DNA of 64,000 nucleotides from Micromonospora lutea (GCF_016863535.1 NZ_BOPB01000021.1:92924-156923); one strand, 5' to 3'; counted from the stretch's first letter, positions 9,291 to 20,892 are shown. The notes: generated by a model from the sequence alone, not told the origin. Translations and numbers: made by a program.

Positions 9291-10250
9291 ATGACCCGAG
9301 CGATCGAGGCCGAGCAGGTCGGAAAGCTGTACGCCGGCAAGGGCGGCGAGGTGGGCCTGCACGACCTCAGCCTGCAGGCCGAGCAGGGGCAGGTGCTCGC
9401 CCTGCTCGGGCCGAACGGTGCGGGCAAGACGACTGCCGTTCGCGGGTTGGCGACGCTGCTGAGCTTCGATCGCGGCACCGCTCGCGTCGCCGGCTACGAC
9501 CTCGGTCGCGAGGCCCAGCGGGTGCGGGAGCGGATCGGTCTGGTCGGTCAGTACGCGGCGGTGGACGAGCAGCTCACCGCGGTACAGAATCTGCGGTTCC
9601 TCGGTCGCCTGCGGGGACTGGGCCGGGCGGCTTCGGCCGCGCGGGCCGAGGTGCTGATTGAGCAGTTCGGTCTCATCGCAGCGGCAAACCGCGCGGTCAG
9701 CGGCTACTCGGGTGGGATGCGCAGGCGGCTGGATCTGGCGGCCAGCCTCATCGTCACCCCGCAGGTCCTCTTCGTCGACGAACCCACCACCGGTCTTGAT
9801 CCAGCCGCCCGCCGCGACCTGTGGGAGGCGCTGCGCGAACTCGTCCGACAGGGCACGACGATCCTCCTGACCACGCAGTATCTCGAAGAGGCGGACGAGC
9901 TAGCGGACAAGATCGTGCTGCTGGCTCGCGGAAAGGTCGTCGCCGAGGGCACCTCCGACGACCTCAAGGCGATGGTCGGCCCACCGATAGTCCAGATCCG
10001 CTTCGCCGCCGCTGACGACGCCGACACCGCGCTCCCCGCGCTCGCACGGGTCGACGCCAGGGCGCGGCTGGACAGCTCCGGGTCGATGGTGATCCTCCCC
10101 GCCACAGCGCCCGAGGCGCTGGCCCGATCCGTCGACGCGCTGACCGTGGCGGGGCTCGCCGCCATCGAGGTGACCCTGCGCAAGCCGACCCTGGACGAAG
10201 TGTTCCTGACCCTGACGGGCGATGGGCCCGCTACCGAGGAGGCCGCATGA
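9291..10250 (+). CDS. DrrA-like ABC transporter ATPase
   Basis: This 319-residue ATPase has Walker A GPNGAGKTT, the Q-loop GLVGQYAAVDEQLT, the signature YSGGMRRRLDLA and Walker B LFVDEPTTGLDP, followed by the extended C-terminal region of the daunorubicin-resistance (DrrA) type. It should power the membrane protein encoded by the next gene, whose start overlaps its stop as ATGA. A GGAAGG lies upstream of ATG 9291. The TetR gene is divergent. Export of a hydrophobic drug or lipid is the family's usual job; the substrate here is unknown. Confidence 0.95.
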   Translation: MTRAIEAEQVGKLYAGKGGEVGLHDLSLQAEQGQVLALLGPNGAGKTTAVRGLATLLSFDRGTARVAGYDLGREAQRVRERIGLVGQYAAVDEQLTAVQNLRFLGRLRGLGRAASAARAEVLIEQFGLIAAANRAVSGYSGGMRRRLDLAASLIVTPQVLFVDEPTTGLDPAARRDLWEALRELVRQGTTILLTTQYLEEADELADKIVLLARGKVVAEGTSDDLKAMVGPPIVQIRFAAADDADTALPALARVDARARLDSSGSMVILPATAPEALARSVDALTVAGLAAIEVTLRKPTLDEVFLTLTGDGPATEEAA

Positions 10251-11067
10251 CCACGACCGCACCAGTCACGACCGCCCCGGCCATCGCGGCTCCCCGGCTG
10301 CTCGCTGCCTCGTGGATCATCGCCCGGCGCAGCATCAGCTCCTGGCGTCAGCAGCTCGGGGCGATGGCAACCGGGTGGCTCTTCCCGATCTTCGTCACGC
10401 TGCTCTTCCTCGGGCTGTTCGGCGGCGCACTCGACGTGCCGGGCGACTCGACCTACGTCGACTTCCTGATCCCGGGGATGTTCGCCGTCACGATGCTCTT
10501 CGGGCTGGAGTCCACCACGCTGTCGGCGGCTGCCGATGCCACCCGTGGCCTCAACGACCGGCTGCGTTCGTACCCCATCAACGGTGCCGCGATCGTCCTG
10601 GGCCGAGCCACCGCCGACCTGATCAGTTCACTGATCAGCCTCACGCTCATGGCCGCCTTCGCCCTCGCGATGGGATGGCGACCCGTCGTCGGCGTGGCGG
10701 GGGCGATCCTCGCGCTGATGCTGCTGCTCGCGCTGCGATTCGCGCTCCTGTGGATCGGGATCTTCGTCGGTTACGGGGCAAGGTCGGTGGAGTCCGTCGC
10801 GTACATCCAGATCGTCACCTGGCCCATCGCCTTCCTCTCCAGCGTCTTCGTGAACCCGGCGACGATGCCCGACTGGTTGGGCACGCTGGCCGAGCTCAAC
10901 CCGATTTCCGCGACGGCCACCGCCCTTCGAGACCTGTTGGGCGCCACCTCATGGCCGACCCAGAGCTTCGCCGGGGACCAGGCTGTGGCGATGGCGGCGT
11001 TCTGGCCGCTGCTGCTCACCGCGGTGTACCTGCCGCTGGCCGCTCGTCGATTCCGAAAGGGGGGAAA

Positions 11068-11071
<4 letters not shown>
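10247..11071 (+). CDS. DrrB-like ABC-2 type permease
   Basis: The 274-residue protein has about six membrane segments and the ABC-2 permease pattern: an N-terminal Arg-rich start, the F-L-I-P-G-M element (FLIPGMFAVTMLFG), and a C-terminal AELNPISATATALRDLL region typical of DrrB. It pairs with the ATPase just upstream (ATGA overlap). Its own stop overlaps the start of the SNF2 gene (GTGA), so translation of transporter and helicase seems coupled, which is not usual for exporters. Confidence 0.94.
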
Positions 11072-13412
<2,341 letters not shown>

Positions 13413-13416
<4 letters not shown>

Positions 13417-14015
13417 CCTACCCGGCCTGGCCCGGTTTGCTTCGCGATGCCTTCAACAGCACCGCCCTGGATGATGACGTGGTCAAGGGCGCGCGACGTC
13501 ACAAGCGCAGAGGGATGATCCGCTCGGTGGGCTCGGTACCCGGCGCCCTGTCCGGGGTGGTGCAGGACGGCGCGGAGATCTGGCACGTCAACTGGCGGAT
13601 CGCACCGATCGACGAGGCCGGGTGGGCGGAGATCGAGCGCGAGATCCACGCTGATCCGGTGACCATGGAGGCACTCCTGGAGAGCCAGGCCCCAGCCCGT
13701 ACGCAAGACGTCGAGGAGATCCTCTCCAGGCTCGTGCCCGACCCGGCCGACCTGGAGGCGACGTGCGACTGCGCGGACTGGCTGGTGCCGTGTGCACACG
13801 CGCTGGCCGTCGGTCTGGCCTTCGCCGAACTGACTCGCGACGACGTCTGGGCGCTGCTGCTGCTTCGCGGCAGAGGCCGCGACTGGCTCGTCGTCTCCGA
13901 GGCGGCGGCTCGGGCGCGACAACTCCTGGATCGCCTCGGCGGACGACCGCCGTCGGAGGAGGTGTTTTCGGACCCGCCACCTGCGCCGAGTGGGGCTCGC
14001 GTCAGCCTTCGGTGA
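13413..14015 (+). CDS. SWIM zinc-finger protein
   Basis: The 200-residue protein carries a SWIM motif C-x-C-x6-C-x-H at C118, C120, C127 and H129, which can bind zinc and is often linked to SNF2 ATPases. The rest is helical, with a basic N-terminal stretch (GARRHKRRGM) that might touch nucleic acid. Its start overlaps the SNF2 stop, so the two are made together and probably act as a complex. Its 3' end overlaps the convergent pterin-dehydratase-like gene by 14 bp. Confidence 0.9.
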
Positions 14016-14307
14016 CCGCGCGGTAGGCGTCCTCGATGCGGGCGGCCAGCAGGACCTCGCCCTCGGAGAGGGGCTCGTGACCGTGCCCGACCCGGATCTG
14101 GGTGTGATCGGCGCGCCGACTGATCTCCGGCCGCAAGTGCAGCGCGTCGGCGACCACCTTCACTCGCTCGGTCAGCGCCGCGTGCTGCGTGTCGTCGATG
14201 TGGAGAGTGCGCCTGATCTGCTCACCCTCACGCGTCCAACCGGACAGTAGGGTGAGAGCGTCGCTGAGGTAGTCGTGCTTCGTCCGACCGCCGAACAGCG
14301 CACGCAT
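14002..14307 (-). CDS. 4a-hydroxytetrahydrobiopterin dehydratase-like protein, active site altered
   Basis: The 101-residue product has the length and helix-strand pattern of the PCD/DCoH family (LSGWTREGEQIRR, then ADALHLRPEI, and an LAARIEDA end). In the family the alpha-helix carries HHP(D/E) with two catalytic histidines; here the equivalent is LRPE, so both appear to be lost. It may then bind a partner or pterin without dehydrating it. Start ATG 14307 has GGAGG 7 nt upstream. The frame upstream to 14418 lacks such support. It is divergent from the Nudix gene. Confidence 0.65.
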   Translation of the reverse strand: MRALFGGRTKHDYLSDALTLLSGWTREGEQIRRTLHIDDTQHAALTERVKVVADALHLRPEISRRADHTQIRVGHGHEPLSEGEVLLAARIEDAYRAVTEG

Positions 14308-14442
14308 CACCGCACCTCCCAGGCTTCGTTGCCGGCTTGTGGCCAAATCGTCGCCGCCCCGTGTCTTTGTCGGTGCTTCTAGTCTTACGTCGCACGGAGG
14401 GTGTGTCCACGCCCACACTTCCGGGTATTCCTGGCCTGACGG

Positions 14443-14934
14443 ATGACCAAGCTACCCAAACCGCTGATTGATCTGGCACTCTGGACGCCCGTGCGGACCG
14501 AACGGGCGAACGACGGCGGAAACGCCGTACGACGCGATCCCAAGGTGATCGTCGGCGCGGCCATCATCCGGGAGGGGCGGGTGCTGGCCTGTGCCAGATC
14601 CGCCCCGCCGGAGGTGGCGGGCATGTGGGAGTTCCCCGGCGGCAAGGTGGAGCCGGGGGAGAGTGAGACGGCGGCGCTGGCCCGCGAATGCGTCGAGGAA
14701 CTGGCCGTACGGGTGGAGATCGGCGAGCGGATCGGCCGTGACGTCCGGATGGCGCACGGCCGGTCGGTGCTCAAGGTGTACGCGGCCCGCCTGCTGCACG
14801 ACGACCAACCGCAGGCCCTCGAACACTCCGCCCTACGGTGGCTCTCCGCCGCCGAGCTGGACACCGTCACCTGGCTGCCTGCCGACGCCCCCATAGTCGC
14901 CGCCCTCCGTCCCATCCTGGCCCATGCCGCCTGA
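14443..14934 (+). CDS. Nudix hydrolase, MutT-like
   Basis: A full Nudix box (GGKVEPGESETAALARECVEEL) lies at about residues 67-88 of 163. Together with the preceding MWEFPGGK it matches the MutT (8-oxo-dGTPase) subgroup, which cleans oxidised nucleotides from the pool. The ATG at 14443 lacks a clear Shine-Dalgarno; an internal start is possible but would cut into an unremarkable N-terminal tail of about 30 residues. The gene is alone on its strand and is followed at 30 bp by a palindromic element that could end transcription. Confidence 0.88.
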   Translation: MTKLPKPLIDLALWTPVRTERANDGGNAVRRDPKVIVGAAIIREGRVLACARSAPPEVAGMWEFPGGKVEPGESETAALARECVEELAVRVEIGERIGRDVRMAHGRSVLKVYAARLLHDDQPQALEHSALRWLSAAELDTVTWLPADAPIVAALRPILAHAA

Positions 14935-14964
14935 CCCACCCCCTCCCACTCTGCCCGTCCACCA

Positions 14965-15024
14965 CGTTGATCATGAGCTGGACGGCAGTCTTGATCTCAA
15001 ACTGCCGTCACTGCATGATCAACG
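14965..15024. repeat. Palindromic element, TTGATCATGAG family (copy 1)
   Basis: Outer arms CGTTGATCATG (14965-14975) and complement (15014-15024) flank an inner 9-bp stem GACGGCAGT (14981-14989) / (15001-15009). The outer arm has the same TTGATCATGAG core as elements at 15190 and 60230. It follows the Nudix gene stop by 30 bp. Confidence 0.7.
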
Positions 15025-15187
15025 GCGCTGGGACGGGGAGAGGGCTTGGCGGACGACCCAGGGGAGGTAGGCCGGGTCGAGGGTGTCCCGCCAGGTGAAG
15101 CGGAGGGGCGGGCGGGCTATGCCGAGGATTTCAGCGGCGCTCCCGTGGACCGCGTGGGCGGCCGGCCCACTCCCTGTGGATAACGCG
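15025..15187 (-). pseudogene. Possible gene remnant between two palindromes
   Basis: The gap 14935-15279 (345 bp) holds two palindromic elements with 163 bp between them. In minus-strand frame this piece reads as a protein-like tail (GSAAEILGIARPPLRFTWRD ... LPWVVRQALSPSQRR) that ends at a TGA inside the left palindrome. It has protein-like composition but no proper start; the upstream frame runs into the right palindrome. I do not recognise a parent family. It may be the stranded 3' end of a gene broken by the elements, or chance. The confidence is low. Confidence 0.25.
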
Positions 15188-15189
15188 TA

Positions 15190-15248
15190 TTGATCATGAG
15201 GTTGTCGCCCTCGGTACGGCGTGTCGGTAGCAACAACCTCATGATCAA
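15190..15248. repeat. Palindromic element, TTGATCATGAG family (copy 2)
   Basis: Arms TTGATCATGAGGTTGT (15190-15205) and the exact complement (15233-15248) form a 16-bp stem with a 27-nt loop. It lies 31 bp downstream of the sdhB stop on the minus strand and could end sdh transcription. Confidence 0.75.
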
Positions 15249-15279
15249 CGCGCAAAAAGGCGGGTGGTGCTGGGTGGGT

Positions 15280-16383
15280 TTAGTGGTTGCGCTCGTCTTG
15301 GGTGGGGTGGGCGAAGTTGAGGTGCTCGGGGGGGAGGGGGAAGGTGACGTCGTCGCCGAAGGGCGAGGGCGCCGCGGCGCGGTCGAAGGTGAGCTCCGTC
15401 AGGGGGAGCTTCCCGCTGGCGTCGACCGCCGGGGCGGTGGGGTGCGGCACCTCGCGGTGCCAGTTGACGCCCTGCTGGGCCTGTACCTCGGCCTGGGCGT
15501 CGTGCGAGCCGCCCGCGTGGGAGTGCACACCGCCACCCGCGGCGCTGGAGCGCACCGCGCCCGGGGAGTGTTCGCTGGTCACGCTGGTCTGAGGCACCTG
15601 ACCCCTCCGGAAGATCTTGCTACCGAGCCACACGAGTGGATCGTACCTGCGGTCGACGACCCGTTCCTTCATGGGGATGATCCCGTTGTCGGTGATCTTG
15701 ATGTGCTCGGGGCAGACCTCGGTGCAGCACTTGGTGATGTTGCAGAAGCCGAGGCCCTGTTCGGTCTGCGCGTAGTCCTTGCGGTCGGTCCGGGCGTCCA
15801 GCGGGTGCATGTCCAGTTCCGCGGCCCGGATGAAGTACCGGGGTCCGGAGAACGCCTGCTTGTTCTCGTCGTGGTCCCGGATCACGTGGCAGACGGTCTG
15901 GCACAGGAAGCACTCGATGCACTTGCGGAACTCCTGCGAGCGCTCCACGTCGACCTGCTGCATCCGGTAGTCGCCGGGGGCCAGGTCGGTCGGGGGAGCA
16001 AAGGCCGGCGTCTCCCGGGCCTTCTCGTAGTTGAACGACACGTCGGTGACCAGGTCCCGGATGACCGGGAACGTCCGCAGCGGGGTCACCGTGATCGTCT
16101 CGTTCTCCTCGAACGTCGACATCCGGGTCATGCAGCCGAGCTTGGGCATCCCGTTGATCTCCATGGAGCAGGAGCCGCACTTGCCCGCCTTGCAGTTCCA
16201 CCGACAGGCCAGGTCGGGCGCATCGGTGGCCTGGAGCCGGTGGATCACGTCGAGGACCACTTCGCCCTCGTTGACCTCGACCATGTAGTCCTGCAGGTCG
16301 CCGCCCTCGGCGTCGCCCCGCCAGATCCGGAACTGGCGCTTCGCGGCCGGCTTGCCGGGCGCCCCAGACGTTTCAGTACCCAT
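15280..16383 (-). CDS. sdhB: Succinate dehydrogenase iron-sulfur subunit with C-terminal extension
   Basis: This subunit carries electrons from the flavoprotein to the membrane anchor. The plant-type [2Fe-2S] ligands are C60, C64, C69, C72 and C84; the [4Fe-4S]/[3Fe-4S] ligands lie in CIECFLCQTVCHV and CNITKCCTEVCP. The fold is complete by about residue 255. A further ~110 residues, rich in His, Ala and Pro (HSHAGGSHDAQ), make the protein 367 residues against ~245-260 in the family. It is the last gene of the sdhC-sdhA-sdhB operon, 3 bp after sdhA. The extension may be disordered; the function of that part is unknown. Confidence 0.96.
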   Translation of the reverse strand: MGTETSGAPGKPAAKRQFRIWRGDAEGGDLQDYMVEVNEGEVVLDVIHRLQATDAPDLACRWNCKAGKCGSCSMEINGMPKLGCMTRMSTFEENETITVTPLRTFPVIRDLVTDVSFNYEKARETPAFAPPTDLAPGDYRMQQVDVERSQEFRKCIECFLCQTVCHVIRDHDENKQAFSGPRYFIRAAELDMHPLDARTDRKDYAQTEQGLGFCNITKCCTEVCPEHIKITDNGIIPMKERVVDRRYDPLVWLGSKIFRRGQVPQTSVTSEHSPGAVRSSAAGGGVHSHAGGSHDAQAEVQAQQGVNWHREVPHPTAPAVDASGKLPLTELTFDRAAAPSPFGDDVTFPLPPEHLNFAHPTQDERNH

Positions 16384-16386
16384 TCC

Positions 16387-18357
16387 TCAGCGCTCCTTCT
16401 CGGCGTCGGCGTCGGCAGCGGTGTCAGCAGCGGCACCGGTAGCGGCGTCGGTCGCGACGAGGGCGTCGAACTCGGTGAGTTCCTCGTCGGTGAGGTACTT
16501 GGCCAACTCCGCGCGGTCGAACAGGCCGACCAGTTCCGGGCGCATCTTCGGCAGCGGCTTGCGCGCCAACCGGACGACGTCACCGGCGAGCGAGCAGACC
16601 AGGTTGACCCGCCGCCACTGCGGATCCATGGTGGGGAAGTCCTCGCGGGTGTGGCCGCCGCGCGACTCGCGCCGCTCCAGCGCCGCCTTCGCGGTGCACT
16701 CGGAGACGACCAGCATGTTGCGCAGGTCCAGCGCCAGGTGCCAACCCGGGTTGTACTTCCGGCCGCCGGCGGCGCTGACCTTCGCCACCCGTTCGCGCAG
16801 CTCCGCCAGGCGGACCAACGCGTCCTCCAGCTCGGCCTCCCGCCGGATGATGCCGACCAGATCCCCCATCACCGCCTGCAGGTCCTGCTGGAGGGTGTAC
16901 GGATTCTCGCCGGTGTCCCGGTGCAACGGCGCCAGCGCCGTCTCCACGGCGGTCTCCACCGCCGTCACCGCCACCCGAGGCCGACCGGTGAGCTGGTCGA
17001 CGTAGGTGGCCGCGTGGCCACCCGCCCGCTTGCCGAAGACCAGCAGGTCGGACAGGGAGTTGCCGCCCAGCCGGTTGGAGCCGTGCATGCCGCCGGAGAC
17101 CTCACCGGCGGCGAACAGGCCGCGCACCGAGCCGTACGCGGCGCCGCTGTCCGGGTCGACCTCGATGCCACCCATCACGTAGTGGCAGGTCGGTCCGACC
17201 TCCATCGCCTCCTTGGTGATGTCGACGTCGGCCAGTCCCTTGAACTGGTGGTGCATCGACGGCAGGCGACGCCGGATTTCCTCGGCCGGCAGCCGGGAGG
17301 CGATGTCCAGGTAGACGCCGCCAGCCGGCGTACCCCGACCGGCCTTGACCTCGCTGTTGATCGCCCGCGCGACCTCGTCGCGGGGCAGCAGCTCCGGCGG
17401 GCGCCGGTTGTTGTCCGGGTCGGTGTACCAGCGGTCCGCCTCCTCGGGCGTCTCCGCGTACTGCTTGCGGAAGACGTCGGGGACGTAGTCGAACATGAAC
17501 CGCTTGCCCTCGGAGTTCTTCAGGATGCCACCGTCACCGCGGACCGACTCGGTGACCAGGATGCCCTTGACCGACGGTGGCCAGACCATGCCGGTCGGGT
17601 GGAACTGGAGAAACTCCATGTTGATCAGAGTGGCCCCGGCGCGCAGCGCCAGCGCGTGGCCGTCCCCGGTGTACTCCCACGAGTTCGAGGTGACCTTGTA
17701 GGACCGGCCGACGCCGCCGGTGGCGAGTACCACGGCGGGCGCCTCGAAGAGGATGAACTCGCCGGACTCCCGGTAGTAGCCGAACGCGCCGGCGATCCGA
17801 TCGCCGTCGAGCAGCAGCTCGGTGATGGTCGTCTCGTCGAAGACCCGGATCCGGGCGTCGTACGAGCCGTGCTCGCGCTTGTCCTCCTGCTGCAACGAGA
17901 CGATCTTCTGCTGCAGGGTACGGATCAGCTCCAGGCCGGTCCGGTCGCCGACGTGGGCCAGTCGGGGGTACTCGTGGCCGCCGAAGTTGCGCTGCGAGAT
18001 CTTGCCGTCCTTGGTGCGGTCGAACAGCGCGCCGTACGTCTCCAACTCCCAGATCCGCTGCGGCGACTCCTTGGCGTGCAGCTCCGCCATCCGGAAGTTG
18101 TTGAGGAACTTGCCGCCGCGCATGGTGTCCCGGAAGTGCACCTGCCAGCTGTCCCGGCTGTTCACGTTCCCCATGGCCGCGGCGGCCCCGCCCTCGGCCA
18201 TCACCGTGTGGGCCTTGCCGAAGAGCGACTTGGAGATGATGGCGGTCTTCTTGCCGGCCAGCCGCGCCTCGATCGCCGCGCGCAGGCCGGCGCCGCCGGC
18301 CCCGATCACGACGACGTCGTAGTGGTGTCGTTCGATGCGAGTGGTAGTGGTCGTCAT
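16387..18357 (-). CDS. sdhA: Succinate dehydrogenase flavoprotein subunit
   Basis: This 656-residue flavoprotein oxidises succinate to fumarate in the TCA cycle and respiratory chain. The FAD-binding GAGGAGLRAA is at the N-terminus and the His of KAHTVMAEGG is the expected covalent FAD site. The succinate-binding region FLQFHPTGM and the C-terminal FAD_binding domain (AALERRESRGGHTREDFP) are complete. Start ATG 18357 has GAGGGG upstream, which trims an over-long frame. It lies 12 bp after sdhC and 3 bp before sdhB, so the three are one operon on the cytoplasmic face of the membrane. Confidence 0.97.
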   Translation of the reverse strand: MTTTTTRIERHHYDVVVIGAGGAGLRAAIEARLAGKKTAIISKSLFGKAHTVMAEGGAAAAMGNVNSRDSWQVHFRDTMRGGKFLNNFRMAELHAKESPQRIWELETYGALFDRTKDGKISQRNFGGHEYPRLAHVGDRTGLELIRTLQQKIVSLQQEDKREHGSYDARIRVFDETTITELLLDGDRIAGAFGYYRESGEFILFEAPAVVLATGGVGRSYKVTSNSWEYTGDGHALALRAGATLINMEFLQFHPTGMVWPPSVKGILVTESVRGDGGILKNSEGKRFMFDYVPDVFRKQYAETPEEADRWYTDPDNNRRPPELLPRDEVARAINSEVKAGRGTPAGGVYLDIASRLPAEEIRRRLPSMHHQFKGLADVDITKEAMEVGPTCHYVMGGIEVDPDSGAAYGSVRGLFAAGEVSGGMHGSNRLGGNSLSDLLVFGKRAGGHAATYVDQLTGRPRVAVTAVETAVETALAPLHRDTGENPYTLQQDLQAVMGDLVGIIRREAELEDALVRLAELRERVAKVSAAGGRKYNPGWHLALDLRNMLVVSECTAKAALERRESRGGHTREDFPTMDPQWRRVNLVCSLAGDVVRLARKPLPKMRPELVGLFDRAELAKYLTDEELTEFDALVATDAATGAAADTAADADAEKER

Positions 18358-18368
18358 GTCAGGGGCCC

Positions 18369-19175
18369 TCAGTTGATGAACCGCAGGTCGGAGATCCACC
18401 CGGCGGCGACGGACATGACGTAGAAGTCGGTCAGCGCCAGCGTGCCGAGCGTGATCCAGGCGAGCTGCATGTGCCGGACGTTGAGCCAGGAGATGTAGCC
18501 CCAGGCCCGGTAGCGGACGGGATGCTTGGAGAAGTGCTTGAGTCGCCCGCCGATGATGTGCCGGCAGGAGTGGCAGGAGATCGTGTAAGCCCAGAGCATG
18601 ATCACGTTGCCGAGCAGGATCAGGTTGCCCAGGCCGATCCCGAAGCCCTGCGGGGTGTTGAAGGCGAGGATCGCGTCCCAGCTGTTGATCAGCGAGATGA
18701 TCACCGCGAAGTAGAAGAAGTAGCGGTGCGAGTTCTGCACGATCAGCGGGAACCGGGTCTCACCGCTGTAGGAGGCGTGGCCGTCGGGCACCGCGCAGGC
18801 CGGCGGCGAGAGCCAGAACGACCGGTAGTACGCCTTGCGGTAGTAGTAGCAGGTCAGCCGGAACAGCAGCAGGAACGGCAGGGTGAACGCGGCGTCCGGG
18901 ATGATCCACCAGCCGGGGAGGTACTGCCCGAAGTGGGAGGCCTCCGGGATGCACCGGTCGGTCACGCACGGGGAGTAGAACGGGGTCAGGTAGCTGAACT
19001 CCTCGACCCAGTACCACTTGTGCATGAAGACCCGGACCGTCGCGTACGCAACCCACGCGCTGAGCCCGATGACCGTGATCAGCGGGGCAAACCACCAACG
19101 GTCCGTCCGCAACGTCTTCGCCGCGATGGCGGCGCGTGCGCGCACACCCTGCGGTCTCGTTGCCGATGATGTCAT
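18369..19175 (-). CDS. sdhC: Succinate dehydrogenase membrane (cytochrome b558-type) subunit
   Basis: The 268-residue protein has five to six hydrophobic segments and several His residues (NSHRYFFYFAV, HSCRHIIGG, HMQLAW) that can ligate heme. It resembles the large single membrane anchor of the actinobacterial Sdh1 type. It would anchor SdhAB and pass electrons to the quinone. An extracytoplasmic loop near residues 60-80 has two Cys (SPCVTDRCIPE). It is the first gene of the operon; the promoter should lie in the 271-bp gap 19176-19446, in which I see no ORF or tRNA. Confidence 0.9.
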   Translation of the reverse strand: MTSSATRPQGVRARAAIAAKTLRTDRWWFAPLITVIGLSAWVAYATVRVFMHKWYWVEEFSYLTPFYSPCVTDRCIPEASHFGQYLPGWWIIPDAAFTLPFLLLFRLTCYYYRKAYYRSFWLSPPACAVPDGHASYSGETRFPLIVQNSHRYFFYFAVIISLINSWDAILAFNTPQGFGIGLGNLILLGNVIMLWAYTISCHSCRHIIGGRLKHFSKHPVRYRAWGYISWLNVRHMQLAWITLGTLALTDFYVMSVAAGWISDLRFIN

Positions 19176-19446
19176 TCGCGTCGTCTCCCTGACGGGGCCC
19201 TGTCACGGGCGGGCGGAACACTTCCGGACGGCGCACGGACCGGGCGAACCCACCTCCGCGTGCCGCGTCATGCGCACACCAACGACCGCACCGGGCGTAC
19301 CGGAGCAGCTAAGTGACACACGTTACGCCGATCTAGGCGGGCCGTCCGCGCAAGGCAGTGTCCCGTGTGTCCCGCTCTTTGGAAAGCCTCCCGCCAAGAT
19401 CAATCTGTGAGTGCGCAGAAAAGATCGTTCAGCGGCGGACGGATGG

Positions 19447-20892
19447 TCAGCCGGACGCCCCGCCGGTGAAGTTCCACGAGGCCAGCCGCAGCGACGGTGC
19501 CTCCCACCAGACACCGTCCACGTGGTCCGGCAGGCGTACCGCGTGCCGGCCCGTCTCCAGCACCGCGCCGGGCGCGAGCGCCCGGGGGTACGACTCGGTG
19601 AAACGCAGATCACGGACCGCCCGAGTGACCCGACCGTCCTCGACCAGCCACAGTCCGTTGCGGGTCAAACCGGTGACGACCAGGCTCAACGGGTCCAGGA
19701 CCCGGGTGTACCAGAGGTCACTGACCAGCAGCCCACGCTCCATCCGGGAAACCAGGGCGGCGGTGTCCGGATCGCCGATCGCGTCGCCCAGCGAAGTGCC
19801 CCCGGTCGCGCCGGCCGGAACGGTTGCCGTGGCCGCCATCGCGGTGGCCGCCATCCCGGCGGGCCGCAGCCGCAGGTTGCGGGGGATCGGGCCGAAGGTC
19901 GCGCTGCCGGCCCAGGCGTGACCGGTGGAGGCGACACCCAGCTCGGCGGCGCTGCGCCGATCGTGGGTCACGGCGCTGGTGGTGCCCGCGTCCACCAGGG
20001 TCAGCGGCCGGCTCGGCGTGCCCTCCAGGTCGAACGGCAGGCCCGAGGCCGCCAGCGGATCGTCGACCAGGGTCACCGTGCGGTCGAACTGGGCCACCCC
20101 GGGGGCGGCGAACGACTGCCGTTCGGCGTACCGCCGCCCGTTGAAGCCGTACCAGGCCAGGTTCTTCAGCAGGTCCGCGACGGCTGCCGGCTCCAACACC
20201 ACCGGGTAGCGCCCCGGTGACAGCTCGACCGGTCGGGTCGCCGCCCGCGCCTTCGCCGCGGCCCGCCACCCCAGGCCGGCGCCGTCGAGATCGGCGAGCC
20301 GGTCGACGTGCTGCCGAGCGGTGCCGTCCGCGCCACCGGTCCGGGCGATCCCGTCCATCGCCGCCTCGGCCGCCTGCCCCTGCGCGGAGTGGCCGGCCGA
20401 GTTGGCGAACGCCGCCACGCGGTGACCAGTGCGGCAGTAGCCCGCGGTTTCCAACCCGTCGGCCGCGTCGACGAATGCCCGAACCAGGGCGGCCCGCTCA
20501 TCCGGCCCGGCGTGGGCCGTGGCCGGATCCCACTCCGGCGTGGCGGTCACCGGCGCCGACGGGGCGAGTCCCGGCCACGCCGGATCCGGCGAAATGATCC
20601 GGGCCGCCGCCAGCACCCGCTCCACCAGCGTGTGCAGCCCGTCGGCGGTGATCGTGTCGCCGCTGCCGGCGGCGGTACGCCCGGCCAGGTGGACCCGCAG
20701 CCGGACATCCACCGAGGACGCGGCCACGTTCTGGTGGATGGTCGAATTGGCGAACCGGGTCAACGCCGACTCGGTGCGGGTCACCGTCACCTCCGCCTGC
20801 GCGGCCGATCCGGCCAGCCGGGTGACCAGATCCACGACGCGGCTGGCGATCTCCAACTCCTCGGCACCGGCTCGCGCCGGCGCGCCACTCAC
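19447..20892 (-). CDS. tldE: TldE/PmbA-like protease subunit
   Basis: TldD and TldE form a heterodimeric metalloprotease that processes peptides and unfolded proteins; only TldD carries the zinc site. This 481-residue protein matches the TldE/PmbA half: it has the N-terminal PmbA domain (ANSTIHQNVAASS) and the C-terminal barrel (GLTRNGLWLVEDGRV), but no HExxxH. Start GTG 20892 has AGGAGG 5 nt upstream; the frame continues further, without support. It follows tldD by 73 bp on the same strand, so the pair is one operon. Confidence 0.92.
   Translation of the reverse strand: MSGAPARAGAEELEIASRVVDLVTRLAGSAAQAEVTVTRTESALTRFANSTIHQNVAASSVDVRLRVHLAGRTAAGSGDTITADGLHTLVERVLAAARIISPDPAWPGLAPSAPVTATPEWDPATAHAGPDERAALVRAFVDAADGLETAGYCRTGHRVAAFANSAGHSAQGQAAEAAMDGIARTGGADGTARQHVDRLADLDGAGLGWRAAAKARAATRPVELSPGRYPVVLEPAAVADLLKNLAWYGFNGRRYAERQSFAAPGVAQFDRTVTLVDDPLAASGLPFDLEGTPSRPLTLVDAGTTSAVTHDRRSAAELGVASTGHAWAGSATFGPIPRNLRLRPAGMAATAMAATATVPAGATGGTSLGDAIGDPDTAALVSRMERGLLVSDLWYTRVLDPLSLVVTGLTRNGLWLVEDGRVTRAVRDLRFTESYPRALAPGAVLETGRHAVRLPDHVDGVWWEAPSLRLASWNFTGGASG

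Noticed and set aside
10222..11067. N-terminal extension of the SNF2 ORF
   Set aside because: This part lies over the permease in another frame and is a shadow. The GTG at 11068 overlaps the permease stop and starts a normal SNF2 protein.
15190..18423. 1077-aa ORF on plus strand across the sdh operon
   Set aside because: It is antisense to sdhA and sdhB, which have complete catalytic motifs. The frame is the usual third-position shadow.
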